Source of the DNA: Cristatella mucedo
Lineage: Eukaryota; Bryozoa; Phylactolaemata; Cristatellidae
Direction: 5' to 3'
NCBI GenBank assembly: GCA_009760855.2
Contig: WPIO01000001.1
Span: forward strand, 3,554,001 to 3,618,000
DNA: 64,000 bases
Both the position numbers and the translations under genes were made by a program. Of this stretch, positions 32,621 through 46,134 are shown piece after piece. The first letter of the stretch is position 1. Every line of letters begins with the position of its first letter. The notes under the pieces are model-generated. The model was not told the DNA's origin. It searched no databases and was given only the letters and a program-made list of their open reading frames with translations.

Positions 32621-32786
32621 TAAGCTGCAACGTTCGCAACAGAAAACCAACTTTTAGCGTCTTATTGCAAAGCATGAAGACCTATAAAAAATATAATTCA
32701 TTTATACTTTGTGGACGACTAAAGCCTAGATGGGATCTCGTGACCGCATTGAACAACTCGACAGGTGGCGATACCCTCTTCTGAGC

Positions 32787-33000
32787 GCTTACGTGGGCAC
32801 GCGTTCATTGCCGCAGTACACTGGAATTTGGCTCGAGCGCGATACCCTTATCTAAGCGGCTTACATGCGCATGCGTTCATTGCCGCAGTACACTGGAATT
32901 TGGCTCGAGCGCGTTACTCTTATCTAAGGGCTTACAGGCGCACGCGTTCATTGCCGCAGTACACTGGGATTCGACACGAGCACGACTTTCTCTACGGCGC
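32787..33000 (+). repeat. 72-bp tandem repeat, three copies
   Basis: CATTGCCGCAGTACACTGG recurs at 32,806, 32,878 and 32,949 (72 and 71 bp apart). Each copy also contains TTGGCTCGAGCGCG or a variant, and an ATCTAAG block. The third copy is the most diverged. Confidence 0.9.
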
Positions 33001-33004
33001 CACG

Positions 33005-33800
33005 CTTCACTAACGCAATTACCGGTAGAAAGACACATGTCCGCTATAGCCATTACCGCTCGCCGAATCAAAGCCTGATTTTTGAACTAGAAGCTCAGAG
33101 TGTCCCGTAAACAGGGACTCGCGCGCGCGGAACGCATCGCCGATTTTTACCCTTTTGGTGTGCTTCGCGGATGTTCTTGTAGGCCCTTGCGACGATACGA
33201 CAAGTTCAAGCTCGCATCGCTGTCCGCTCAGAACTTGGCCAAGTTGATCTCGAGCTCATGTAGCAGGAAAGCACCTTCCGAAAACACCTTGGGAAAACAC
33301 CTTGGTCGTTGAGCAGAGAGCCAGGGAGGAGCAGCAGTGCTGCGAGATCGATGTCCGTTAAGCTATCCACAGTCTAATCTTGACGACATCTGAAAAGAGC
33401 TGTTACCTCCACGTTTTTCATGAGCCGACACCGCTAAAAAATCATTAGTGAACATTTAGGATTACCGAGGGCCTAGAAGCTGCGGCTGCGGTTGAGACAT
33501 GAGATGCGAGTCACTTCAGCGTATATTTCCAGCACTGTCTACCGGGGGGGGGGGAGAGGGCATGCTCTTCCGCATACCGACTCTACAAAAGAGCAGACTT
33601 TCTTCTGAGCTTCCTCAGCTTGGCTTAGGGGCGGTTGGGTTTTCTGGAGGTAGCTCCGCATTTCTGTGTCACTGCTACCGCCTGGATCGCTTAGTTCCTT
33701 CTCTTCCTCCGACACTTACTAATGCTACCGTACAGGGGCAAATGTATGCCGCTTGTGTGGGAAAGCCAGAGCCCGCATCGTTCAACCAGCTGTTTAGCTT
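33005..33800. other. no gene; poly-G run at 33,545
   Basis: A run of about ten G at 33,545-33,554. The long frame that starts at 33,499 owes its length to the CT repeats downstream. Confidence 0.4.
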
Positions 33801-34646
<846 letters not shown>

Positions 34647-34649
34647 CTT

Positions 34650-35230
34650 TCCTCCTCTCACTCTCTCCTCCCCCCCTATACAAAGCCCCAAATTCTCACC
34701 GAGGTTCTAAAGAGTTTATTGAAGTTAACTAAGCTCGTTTGCTATACGTACCGATACAAGGAAGTTTTCCGAAGATATCAATGGCTTAATACTCGTTACT
34801 TCACGGCCATCTGTTTTTGAACTCTACCGGGCCTACTCCGAAATTGAGAAAGCTTGCTTTCCTAAAGCCAACCCACAGGTGCACGGCTAGCGGTTGTTAA
34901 GATCACGTGACTACGTAAGCCCTCCTCCTCAGGTGAGCGCGTGACCTTCTGTCCCCGCAATGATAGCTCGGCGCAGTGACTCACTTCGGTCGGCTGCTGT
35001 GGGCTGGATGCGGTTTGCACGGCCAACAGGTGTCGTCCGGCATCCTTTCTTTGCCGTCTAGCTTTTGCCGGTGCTAACTGATCGCTGGTGGCAACAGGCG
35101 TCTTCCGGCAGTGTAAGTGCTACCTAGTGGTCACCGGCTACGTCTTGGCGCCGCGAGTTCTGCTGCTGCGTTCAGCCGTAGCGCACAGAGGCAGCCGCGA
35201 GCACTGGCGCCGCCTCTGCCCTGAGCGCTC
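34650..35230. other. CpG-rich unassigned sequence
   Basis: Becomes markedly richer in CG dinucleotides from 34,900. TGGCAACAGGCGTCTTCCGG at 35,089 partly repeats a block at 35,021. It may be a promoter or first exon region, but I can define no coding exon. Confidence 0.35.
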
Positions 35231-35233
35231 CCG

Positions 35234-35262
35234 GATGTGTGTGTGTGTGTGTGTGTGTGTGT
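35234..35262. repeat. GT microsatellite
   Basis: About 14 GT dinucleotides. Confidence 0.9.
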
Positions 35263-35426
35263 ATTGTACGGGGCTGCGCGGTCTCGCGAACATCGCCGGC
35301 GCCTACATCCGCCGAAAGGAAATGGTAAAGCAGACGCTGACAGAAACGGGCCAGACGCCAGGCAAGCCGCCGGACAGACGAGCGAGCGGACGCCGACAGA
35401 GACAGGCAGCCTGGGTCGAGCAGAGT

Positions 35427-35496
35427 GCCAGTGCTGCGCCGAGCGGAGCGCCAGTGCTGCGCCGAGCGGAGCGCCAGTGCTGCGCCGAGCGGAGCG
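35427..35496 (+). repeat. 23-bp GC-rich minisatellite, three copies
   Basis: Units starting GCCAGTGCTGCGCC begin at 35,427, 35,450 and 35,473 and are essentially identical, so the expansion is recent. As 23 is not a multiple of three, the frame changes between units, which argues against coding. Confidence 0.9.
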
Positions 35497-35499
35497 ACA

Positions 35500-36060
35500 C
35501 GCCGCCGCAGCTACGAGCACTGGCCGCCGCCTCGGGCACACGCGGCTGTGCTGCGTCGCTCGGTTCGTAATGCACGTTATGCTTTGCATGTATCGCACGA
35601 TGCTGCGATTGAACTGCTCAAAGCAGCCGAGTCCAATCGGCGGGCTAGTTGTACTTAGCGGGAGCCGAAGTGTGCTTCCCGCGAAGTGCGATCTCCCCGC
35701 GCTCCTCCGCGGAATGCCGATTCGAGCCCTGGGCCCACCCCAATCTCGGGGAATTCCTGCCGCATTAGTTCCGGTCCCCTGAAGGTTTTTCTGCTGTTTT
35801 GGTTGCCGAGACTCTGGCCATTGTTAAAGCCCGGCCATCATTTTCCAGGCGTAGGCAAGGACTATCGGTGTGGCTCAAACAGGTCTTCTTGTTAGTGCCT
35901 TTCGCTTTGCATTTGCTCCGTGCCCCTCGACTGGTGCTGGCCGGCTTCTGTAACTGGTGCTCCACAGTGTGCTGAGCTAAGGTGTCTTCCAGCACTGCGT
36001 TCTCTCTGCATCCACTGGTCAGTTGCCAGCTGCCAGCCTCATAAATATAGTCAATCACCT
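35500..36060. other. no recognised feature
   Basis: G+C-rich at first and then ordinary; no gene recognised. Confidence 0.4.
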
Positions 36061-36064
36061 GCCA

Positions 36065-36071
36065 TATATAC

Positions 36072-36102
<31 letters not shown>

Positions 36103-36200
36103 GGTATATATATATAGGTATATATATATATATCCACATATATATATAGGGATATATATATATCCACATATATATATATATATATATATAATACATATAT
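36065..36200. repeat. TA microsatellite, interrupted
   Basis: TA dinucleotides with TAGG and TCCACA interruptions that themselves recur. Confidence 0.95.
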
Positions 36201-36204
36201 GTAT

Positions 36205-37625
36205 CCGGTCAGATGCGGTTTGTGAGATTTTCCTGAGTCGCTGGAGTGGCCTTAATTGAATTAGAGTAGGCCCTGTCCTGGAAATAGGAGCTCTAAGAAA
36301 TGCCCAGCTGATCCATCCTGCATCATCAAGCTGCATCATCGACGACCTGAGTATCTCACGGTTGGGCTCCAAGTAGCTAGATGATCGCTCGCCGGCCAAT
36401 AGCTCCGAGTAGCTAGCTGTCTCGGCAGCTAACCAAGCATGTGCCACTATTATGCTTCCTATACTTAAATACACTAGGCCCACATATCGTATGCAGAACA
36501 GAGCTCAGAGCTTCGGTTCCTAAGGGAGTCGGTCGCGGTCCTACAACCCTGCAGGCAGTAGATTTATTGGCTGGTGCATCGATGTGCATTAGTTTACAGC
36601 CTCATAAAATGATTTATGGCCTCATATGCTGTCTATTTATGAAGAGCAAGCAAGTGATCAAGCAAAACTAGCCTGTGTGTGTCACGTATATAATATATTG
36701 CCTGCACTGCCAGGTTAGTGTCTTTGATGGTTTTCGAGCAGAGAATTAGTATCGATTATCATGCGACTGCCAACACACCGTAGTGGATGGAACTACTTCC
36801 GGCTCCTTGGTGTGGCTAAAAGGTGTCCCTGGTGGCCTGGAGGCAGGAAGAACATTCTGTCTGTGAGTCTTCCTGGGCTGTGGTCTGACAGTTGCACGTA
36901 CGATTTATATATATTTAGCATACGATTTATCAGGTTTATTATTATTATTAAGATAATTGCAAAAATTCTGGTGGAAGAGAGGTCCTACTTTTGTAAAGCT
37001 GTTGCTAGAACCCGGTGAGCCGAGTGATAATTTGCTGTAATCCGGTGCTGTTCAAGTTCTTATGGCTGCATGAAGACTTCACAAGGCTTTGATCAAAGCT
37101 AAAATCGCTGCTGTCGAGAGCTTTCGCTGCGAAGTAAGCTGTATGCTTCCCAGTGCTTTGTCGTCGTGTAACTAGGTGAGTGCTCTTACCAGACAGTCTT
37201 TTTCTGTTCTCTCGGTCGGTGTCGTTTGCACGTCAGCTGTATTGCTCTGCGATTTTGGTATAGGAACTTGTGGTGAACAAAACAATCCCAAGGACTTCCA
37301 TTTTCAAGTACTTCTACTACATTTGTGATCAGTTTTGTTTCTAATAGCTCTTTAGTACTTGTGGTCTTTTTCATAGCATGTCATGCAAAGCAAAGTGTTG
37401 GTCTTGATTTTAGACTGTTGTGCTAACCACCGATACTAAAAAGGACATGAAACTCTTAGAGTTTACTGCTCAATGTCGTGCGTAGTCGGCAGTTTGAAAT
37501 GGTTTTATTTGTATATTGGTTTGATCTGTTCCATTCGGAATCCTGCTGCCCTGTAAAAGGATTCGTTTGCATCTTTCTTGGCACACGGGAGCCCAATGGC
37601 GAGGACTCTGGTGGATGTAAGGGGG
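36205..37625. other. no recognised feature
   Basis: Several open frames of 60-80 codons without domain or splice support. A frame at 37.58 kb contains GTREPNGEDSGG, superficially like a CTLD sugar-site loop, but nothing around it supports a lectin exon. Confidence 0.35.
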
Positions 37626-37631
37626 GGGGAC

Positions 37632-37672
37632 CAAAGACAAGGAGCAGCAGCAGCTGCTGCTCCTTGTCTTTG
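37632..37672. repeat. near-perfect hairpin, 19-bp arms and 3-bp loop
   Basis: CAAAGACAAGGAGCAGCAG, then CAG, then its exact reverse complement. It follows a run of nine G at 37,621. The arms contain CAG/CTG triplets, which favour slippage-generated palindromes. Confidence 0.9.
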
Positions 37673-37779
37673 ATCAAGAAAGTGCCAACATGTTGGTCTG
37701 GCTGCAGGTTAACCGTGCAGTAAAGTGAAGTAGGGGTTAGCTCATTCAGTAGCCTCGTTTATGGTGACAAAAGAGCTGC

Positions 37780-37915
37780 AGCAGCTATTCTGTCACTGTA
37801 GTCACTTCTCTAGCCACTCTCGGTGAGCTATAAACATTGGCCTGCTGCAGGACTCGAACCCACGGGTCATGAAGTAATGCGAGCCGAAGTACTCAGGTTG
37901 GCTCAGGCTCTACTC
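37780..37915 (-). mobile_element. SINE II, minus strand
   Basis: Carries GGACTCGAACCCACGGGTC, the reverse complement of a tRNA B box with its context, and flanking blocks shared with the 38.05-38.2 kb copy in diverged form. Confidence 0.65.
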
Positions 37916-37991
37916 TGCTGCCGCTGCATCTGCTTAGCTTAGCTTGGGGTTTTATGACAAAAACATCCAGGCTGAGCGCCCTGCTCGGACG

Positions 37992-38029
37992 TGTGCATGC
38001 GTGCACCCGCCGCCGCGCACGCATGCACA
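37992..38029. repeat. inverted repeat with 13-bp arms
   Basis: TGTGCATGCGTGC and its exact reverse complement separated by 12 bp of CG-rich spacer. Confidence 0.85.
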
Positions 38030-38044
38030 GGATTTAGCTGATTT

Positions 38045-38205
38045 AGCCTCAGCCTCATTTACACTTCATATAGCGGCAGAAGGGCCTTAATGGCTATCAC
38101 TACACCTTATAGTGGGCAATAAAGGATCGTTCACTGGAGGACTCAATCAAACTCGCGACCTGGGTCGTGATGAGTGAGCACCTTACAACAGTGGGACACA
38201 CATAT
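38045..38205 (-). mobile_element. SINE II, minus strand (clearest copy)
   Basis: On the minus strand: AAGGTGCTCACTCATCACGA, CCAGGTCGCGAGTTTGA, GATCCTTTATTGCCCAC, then GTGATAGCCATTAAGGCCC. The first half resembles a tRNA (A and B boxes); the second half is the family-specific body and differs from SINE I. Confidence 0.7.
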
Positions 38206-38209
38206 AAAT

Positions 38210-39740
38210 ATACCCACAAGCAAGCTCACCACCTTCGAGGCATAGTTCGCATGTGCACTCGACCCCTCTAACTAGCCTACATGTCTTGACATTATTTAGA
38301 GCTAACGTTGCAAGAGACCAGATTCTGACCTGGAATATCATGGGTGACAGCAGGTGGTGGCAGCATGTAAATAAGCACCGACAGAAAGTGGAGTCAGGTT
38401 ACTGCTTGGTTCCCGGTTTCTTAAAACTAGGGCTCCTACATCAATCGGCCACTTGTTATGCCTAGCCGTGCTGTACACAAGCCGGTCACAGAGGTTCTTT
38501 TGCCGAGTAGGTTCGAGAAAGCTCACTGCTCGGTAAGCCTGGCGATCTGGTAGCTAGCTGGGTGCCGGCAGCAGCATCTATGGCGCCCTATGCACTTTTG
38601 TCATAAATTCCTTTTTACCTTCGACAGAGGCTCGGGGATCTTTGGTAAGGATCAAGCCATGTTTGCAGTCCGATTTCGCTAGTCGTAGTGGCTGTGCTGG
38701 CCATTTGAATCGAGCCTTGCTCTGCACGTCTCCTTTCCAGTGTCAACTGCGCGATGCTTCCCACTCACCTACCTCCCAGGAGCAATGTCGTGGAAGTATT
38801 TGGTTGGCAGTGCCAGTGCAAATCACGTATAACTCAACCGTTCTTGGACACCGGGTTCTTAGTCACTATAGATCTCCGCTCTCCATATCATCACTCTGTT
38901 GTCAACCGAATAATACCAAAGTCCGATAAGGAATGGCCCGATTTTTTAAGGAACATGGCCAGGCTGTTTCACTTTCCGTGGCTGTTTAATCTCTGTCGTT
39001 TCGCCCTGTCTCTGAGTTGCTGAATGACACTGCTTTATGGTCGTATGCCGGCTCGTATAGAAAGGTATACTCAATCGCATGCCTCTCTCCTCTTTAAGCT
39101 GACATAAGTGGTCTTCAAAGCTGGAACTTATGCCCGTGATAAATGGTGGGATTATGAGAAAAAGTACATTTCAGCTTCTGTAGTGCATAGTTCCCCAGGA
39201 TTAATATACAGATATTTTAAGGCAGCATTCTGTGTAGCTCTATGGACGTCTCAGGGGATCAGGCAGGGCATCAGAGTGAGCTAGTGTCGTGCTGTTGCAC
39301 ATTTTCCCAGCTGCTTTTTAGGAGCACCAGTTACGAAATCGAGCTCTATTCAGCTGTTTACTTGGCCAAGCCCCCTGCTTTCCATTGCTACATCAGGGAA
39401 AGCCCCAATGACCAGATCGTTCAGTTAGTCAAGTGGCCTCGCAGATGCCGAAATACACCACCCTATCGAGACTTCTGGTATTACAGCATTTCGTCGAGTT
39501 ATGTATCTGTCACAGCACTGCCGGCTTGGCAGCATCTGTGTGACCAGATTGACTTCGACTCAAAAGTGCCTGCCTTTCTCGAGTCGTGACTCCACCTTCC
39601 AGTAGGACAGTCACTTAGGATCAAGCAAAGTTAGCAGGCGGCATCAACAAGTGAGTCCTAGCCCTCTGTGACTAATGCAGTAAGCAGAACGACCTTGACC
39701 TTTCTTGAGTTGCAATTAAAGGTCGACTCAGGCCGACCAG
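38210..39740. other. unidentified, coding-like patches without a recognisable gene
   Basis: Open frames at 38,642-39,023 and 39,242-39,589 have a fairly balanced amino acid composition (for example SYEIELYSAVYLAKPPAF), which may mark a decayed transposon or exon. I recognise no family and no catalytic motif. Confidence 0.3.
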
Positions 39741-39742
39741 CC

Positions 39743-40865
<1,123 letters not shown>

Positions 40866-40867
40866 TG

Positions 40868-41160
40868 CAATAATAACGTTAATAACTATACATTTGATAT
40901 AGCACCCTCTGAGAACTCAATCTCTTTCTAGGCACTTTACATTTCTAGGCAAAATGAGCCCGATCGAATGGTTAATTGTAGCATGCTCAATGACAAGCAT
41001 AACATGGTTAGTGATGACATGCACAAGGGCTGCATGCAAATATGGTTAGTGGCAGCATGCACAGTGTCAGCTTGCACAAGCACTCGAAGATGAGTTGAAG
41101 AATTTGTCACGTGGACCCACTAAATGCTGTGATAAATAAATGTGTTTTTAGCTTTTTTTA
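40868..41160 (-). mobile_element. LINE family B 3' end, minus strand
   Basis: The reverse complement has the family B tail (GTGCCTAGAAAGAGATTGAG and GTTCTCAGAGGGTGCTATAT) and the upstream repeats of ACCATATTTGCATGC type seen at 12.9 and 22.97 kb. 5' truncated. Confidence 0.8.
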
Positions 41161-41164
41161 TGTC

Positions 41165-41990
41165 ATCAAGAGAGAATCTGGCTGCTACTTGCGATAGTTG
41201 TCCACTTTCCAGCCGAAGTTGTATGTGTGTATGCGCATGCGTGTCTGTACTGTCATGCCTCTATGTCTGTACTGTCATGCCTCTATGGCTGAGCTTGCTC
41301 GGGTGCATCGCATGCGTCTACACTCATGCAAGTGACACCCGTGAGAGTGTGTGCATGTGTGCGTGTGCGAGTGCCAAAAGATTGACGGAAGGATGGGGGA
41401 CTGATGGATTAATGTCCAAATGTACTGTTCTCACATGCAGATCAATGAGCCGTCGTAAGTCGGCTTACCAAACTGTTGCAACGGCATAACCGGTACGGCT
41501 ATTGTCTCAGGTTTTTTAGATCGTTTGCTAAACTCCGAGCAAGATGAGACATACTCTTTCCGTCGAGCTCGACGATATTCGATTAGGCGTTACACAAATT
41601 TGGCTGAATGTTCAGTCTCACACTTCTTTGTTAATTAGTACTGAGAGACAGACCGGTCAACATAGCCGAATGACTGCATCACCATGTACGTCGTGCACTT
41701 TCTTTGCAGTTGTGCATGATTGCGCTACCGGAATTTCTATAAGGGGGCATGACTATTCCAGGAGTCAGTTGCATTCACTTCATGGCTCCAGTGGTAGGTT
41801 CTTTAGTTGCGCTGAAGCAGCAGGAAACTCGTTATTGCCTGCTGCTGGCAAGAATAGGAGATGGGTTAGCCCACAGAGGTCTAGTTGGACAGTAAGGGCT
41901 GGGGGACAAACAAACAAAATTACAGCGATTCTGGCTCTTTTTTAGCCAAAATACCTCTTAGCCCCCTTCTCTGGAGTCTCGATAGTCCTT
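41165..41990. other. no recognised feature
   Basis: GT- and GCATGC-rich at 41,220-41,370, including a tandem pair of GTCTGTACTGTCATGCCTCT. No gene recognised. Confidence 0.4.
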
Positions 41991-41994
41991 GTCT

Positions 41995-42125
41995 GGGTTC
42001 TTAGCGCAAGAGGTAAAGTGCTAGCTCTTCACGACCCAGGTCGTGGGTTCTAGTCCTGCAGTGAGCCATCCTATATCGCCTGCTGCAATCAGCTGTGATT
42101 CTTCATTAAGGGGGCAATCCTATTT
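41995..42125 (+). mobile_element. SINE II, plus strand
   Basis: A-box-like TTAGCGCAAGAGGTAAAG, B-box-like GTGGGTTCTAGTCCTGCAG, then the family body (GAGCCATCCTATATCGCC, CATTAAGGGGG). Compare the minus-strand copy at 38.05-38.2 kb. Confidence 0.7.
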
Positions 42126-42129
42126 TCAG

Positions 42130-43500
42130 AGTTGAGGCAATTTTTTTTATTGACAAGCCTGGAGAGGCAAGCCGAGTATCAATTTGAGGCGAACCTTCGG
42201 GCAACTTGAATTGGTGTTGATATTTCTTTTTATAGACAGGCTGGTGTTAGGAGACTTCTGGCCAAGCCTTCTGCCCGGAGCTTCAGGGCCATCAAACATG
42301 GGAAATTGCAATTTTTATAGAGGGCTTGCAGAGCCTTTTTGGGCTGACGGTGCACAGCTTCAAGGTATTTTGCCAAAGGAGCCATCGATATCTTTAGATC
42401 GCCTTACAGTTACATAAGCCTGCCGGGTTGGTGACCTCTTGGCATGCAACTTCAGGCTCTACAAATAGGCCACTCTGACGTGCTTCAGCTGTGACATTGT
42501 ATCGTATCGTCAAAGTACGTTCGTCGGCACAAACGCGCAAACAACGGTACTACGGTACTGCGGTACTGTGGCACTACGGTGGCAGTAAGGCAAGGGACGT
42601 TCTTGTTGAGCTGCCGGCTTCTCTGGGTTTCTTGTGCATTTGCCTACCCCCAGGCCAACGCCAGGTGCCAGCCACTCGCTGGTGTGGTAGCAAGGCAGGC
42701 AGGCAGACTACCCGGTTAAAGAAATGAGCCATACAATATTGAAAATAAAGCAACCGTAAAGGCTCATCGCCATCATGGAATCATCAAAGTGTTTCTCCAG
42801 TGGAAGGAAGGCTGCCATTTTGTTTGTTTTTAATGGGGCTCGACAGGCTGCCTCAGGGCATAGGGCAAAGGGCAAAGTTTCAAGTTGGCTTTCAGCTGTT
42901 TGGGCATCATTATTTTCGTTATCGGTGATCATATTTATAGAGTACCTCAATCAATCATTGTTGCTTAGGCAAGTTAAAGTACCTGCTTCATGCTCTCCAA
43001 ATAGGGATCTGTATTTCTGTTATGCCCAGAGCGGTTTCCAGGTGGTATACCTTCATCGTGGAGTTGGGGGCTTTCCAAAATGTCTACGAATTGTGCTAAT
43101 AGCTAAAATGAACCGGTTAAATGATGGTGTGAGCTAAAATTACAAAGCTTAGAAGCTTTTCAAAGGGAAATTTCGAAGAAGATTCGTTGGCCAAATGCTA
43201 TGCCCCTCAAGTTCGAGTTTTAGCCTCCTTCCCATACCAAAATCTCGGCACTATCTGCGATTTCCAGCAGGAAGCTCGACACCTTTGTTTTATAAATGTG
43301 ATTATTGGATCAGCCTATCATTTCTTGACCGTGGGCACTGGGGTTATTTTGGACAATGGCTGACATCAAGCTTCTGGTCACGAATTTTCCTTGAAACACC
43401 CGGATATGCTTAGTCGATCGACTACCAAGAAAGCGTCAGTTCGCGATTGGCCAGTTTGGGGATTTCTCAGACTTACAGTATTTCAAGCCTGTTGCCACAT
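42130..43500. other. no recognised gene; short GGTACT repeat at 42,545
   Basis: A short degenerate run of GGTACTACGGTACTGCGG type at 42,545-42,580. Open frames at 42.8-43.4 kb have no domain or splice evidence. Confidence 0.35.
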
Positions 43501-43639
43501 AAGCTGTGAAGCATGGCTTGCATACAGTATGACTCATACTGCTGCACAATCCCTCGGCTGACATGTCCAAGGCACTCTCACTTTTACTGGCTGAGCTTCT
43601 GTTCAACAAATGCTTAGTGTGTCGCCGACACGCACTCGG

Positions 43640-43980
43640 TCTTTAAGCCACCTTTGCACTCTTACACCATTTACAGCAGTTGCCTACCCACAGGGTCTGT
43701 TACCTTCTGTCAACATCAAACAAGCATAACCCTAGCCAGGCATTTTCAACCGGACTTAATCTTGACCTTTCTAATGCAGACCGATCATTGACAAAGCAGG
43801 GGGCAATTCGTGCTCGTGGACTTCAGGTCTGGAATCTGCTGACATGTAGCCAGCCATACATGCCTATGCTGACTCATTCATGTCTGGCAATTTATCAAGT
43901 TTTTCGGCATACAAGCTGCCTGCCTGCCCTGTGCCTGGAGCAGTAGCACACCCTCAGCACCTCCCTACTGCACTGCAGAT
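43640..43980 (+). mobile_element. possible decayed LINE C-terminal end
   Basis: One frame reads LDLSNADRSLTKQGAIRA then GLQVWNLLT, with the same pattern as the PRTNLKSFGDRA and AWNSLP end of family B. The match is weak. Confidence 0.35.
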
Positions 43981-43984
43981 ATGT

Positions 43985-44120
43985 AATTCATTTGTATGAC
44001 ACCACAAGAGAACTTGATCTCTAATCAGGTGCTTGCTTCACCTATGCCTCAAGCCCCCCCCCCACCTCAGCCAGACCTTGGTCGGAGCAAGCACCTTAAC
44101 CACTCGACCAAACCAGCTTG
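43985..44120 (-). mobile_element. SINE I, minus strand
   Basis: The reverse complement contains GCTGGTTTGGTCGAGTGGTT, AAGGTCTGGCTGAG and the LINE B-like tail (GATTAGAGATCAAGTTCTCT, AATGAATTACAT). A poly-C run interrupts the centre of the element. Confidence 0.8.
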
Positions 44121-44124
44121 AACT

Positions 44125-45710
44125 ATAGCCAAGGCAGCACTAATTGTGCATTTGAAGAATGGGCCGTGAACAGTTGACAATAGCCCACACGTGTATAATG
44201 GGGGACTTGCACTCCTGCCTCCCCCCCCCCAGCAAGCAGTGCTCTGAATGTAAAGTTCTGTGACGGACTTGTATGCCCCCTTCTTTCTCGTCCTTCTGCC
44301 TACCTGTATGCTATACTTATCCATCTGGCCTCCCTTCCGTGCACCACCTGCTCTCCTGGTTCTTGTCCTTTGATGACCACGCCTTCAATGCCCATGCGCC
44401 TAAAGCCCGGGGCTGTCTACCGTCAGGCGTCATAGCATCCACTGACATATGCAAATCTCAAATCCTGCCAATTGTGTAGCATAACGACGCATACCTGCAG
44501 CACACTTTTATGCGTTGACAAGCTACAATTGTACTTTTTATTTTAGCACAAATCAGTTTATAAGTTCCCTTTATAGTAAATGTGAATTGCCGTATTTGTA
44601 TTTTTATTATTGCTTTTTATAAATATTATTGTTGCCACGATGTAGCCTCTCACTCACACATGACTTGTAAGTCTATTTGCATGTAAAGCCCCGATAACTA
44701 GGGTAAACAACTACTACCCGAGGACACATTTCAATGATGGTTGTGAATGCCACGGTCGGTAGTACAAGCTTCTGCGCATCTAGTCATGCCACGTTTAGGC
44801 TCACTTGTAAACGTCTGTTTTTTGTTATTAAGCATTCTACCTTGCAGTCAAGAAGCAGAACAATTGTGCTTGCATAGTCCTACTTACTCAACAGACATTT
44901 GTATGGCTGAATCGTCAGCCGGAATAGGGCCAGCTATAGCATTCCAGGCTGTTATAGCACTAAGCAAAATGCCTGCCTAATCACGTTTGGTTTTCCCTTC
45001 CATTTTTGTTTAGTGTTCAGCAGCTGCAGTCTCTTGCTTCGTCCGGGGCTTGCAGACGGGTCTCATGCACATGGCTAGCTACAGGTTCCTGGTGCCTACA
45101 ACTCTTGTCACATTCATTTCTATATCAACCGGTGAGTGCCATGCTCATTTGTGGCTTGCTGCTGCTGTACTGCCGTAACAGTTGCATAGGGTGTACCTGT
45201 GTCTCAAGGCCGGCCACCATGGACAGGCAGCAGGACTGCATTGTGTCTTGGGCTCGATTTTTTGGCATGCCATTCTTGGCAGAAAATGTCGTCGTGATGG
45301 CTCTGGCAGTAGAGCAAACCTCTCGCTCCCCGGCCGGGTGTGGCGGCGGCGGATTTGCTTCAAAAAAGTGACAAAAAGTGCCTCGAAAGTGTCCGAGATT
45401 TTGCAGCCAGCCTGAGACTGAGCGACCGACTGATGGCATGCTGCCAAGACCCACTTGTAGCTGCAGCAGCTTGGCGAGGCTGGTCGCAGCCTCTTTGCTG
45501 AGCAAATGCTAGTCGCCCAAGTAGTCGTCTGCAGAGCACCTCGAAATCTGTATGGCGTTGCTAAGTGAGTTGCACAAGGCTGGCTGTCAGTTGATACCGG
45601 CAAGAGCTGACGAATGACAGCCACATGCAAAGCACTCAGCATTTTACGGCCTGAACCGAAAGCCGAATGCGAGCAAGGCAAGCAAAGATGGATGACAGAG
45701 AAACAGACAG
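44125..45710. other. no gene assigned; one signal peptide-like small frame
   Basis: Frame 44,786-44,980 (64 codons) begins MPRLGSLVNVCFLLLSILPC, which resembles a signal peptide, but there is no supporting splice site or homology. The remainder has overlapping frames only. Confidence 0.3.
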
Positions 45711-45712
45711 AA

Positions 45713-45812
<100 letters not shown>

Positions 45813-45964
45813 GCATCTCAGGCACTTGAAAGCCAATACGTCAAGAGTCAGTGGACAGCACGTGGGTAGCTCAAGGTGCCTGCAAATCACTTGGGCTTTG
45901 GAGCTTGCCTGCACATGTGATGCAGGTGAAAAGAATTTTGACCATGGCACTGTCCCCCTGGAGT

Positions 45965-46130
45965 TTATAACAACAACAATAGTAAACTTAAGAGATTGGC
46001 ATAGCACCCTAAGAGAAATACAGCTCGTTCTATGCACTGTGTATATGTTACAAATGAAACATCTCAATTGGTTCAATAGGGCGTAAGGTCGGATGGTCAT
46101 GTACAGGTGTAAGACTGCTGGTTACTGTGG
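45965..46130 (-). mobile_element. LINE family B tail, minus strand, decayed
   Basis: The reverse complement shows TTTCTCTTAGGGTGCTATGC followed by an ATTGTTGTTGTT end, the layout of the family B tail. Diverged. Confidence 0.5.
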
Positions 46131-46134
46131 TGAG

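Noticed and set aside
37540-37620. CTLD-like REPNGED string
   Set aside because: No conserved cysteines, WIGL or ICE motifs and no splice sites around it; a chance match.
41247-41290. Tandem GTCTGTACTGTCATGCCTCT pair as a regulatory repeat
   Set aside because: Only two copies within a GT/GCATG-rich stretch; slippage explains it.
44786-44980. Signal peptide exon of gene 2
   Set aside because: The hydrophobic start is attractive, but no donor in phase 1 follows and the distance to the lectin exon is about 6 kb; kept only as a note.
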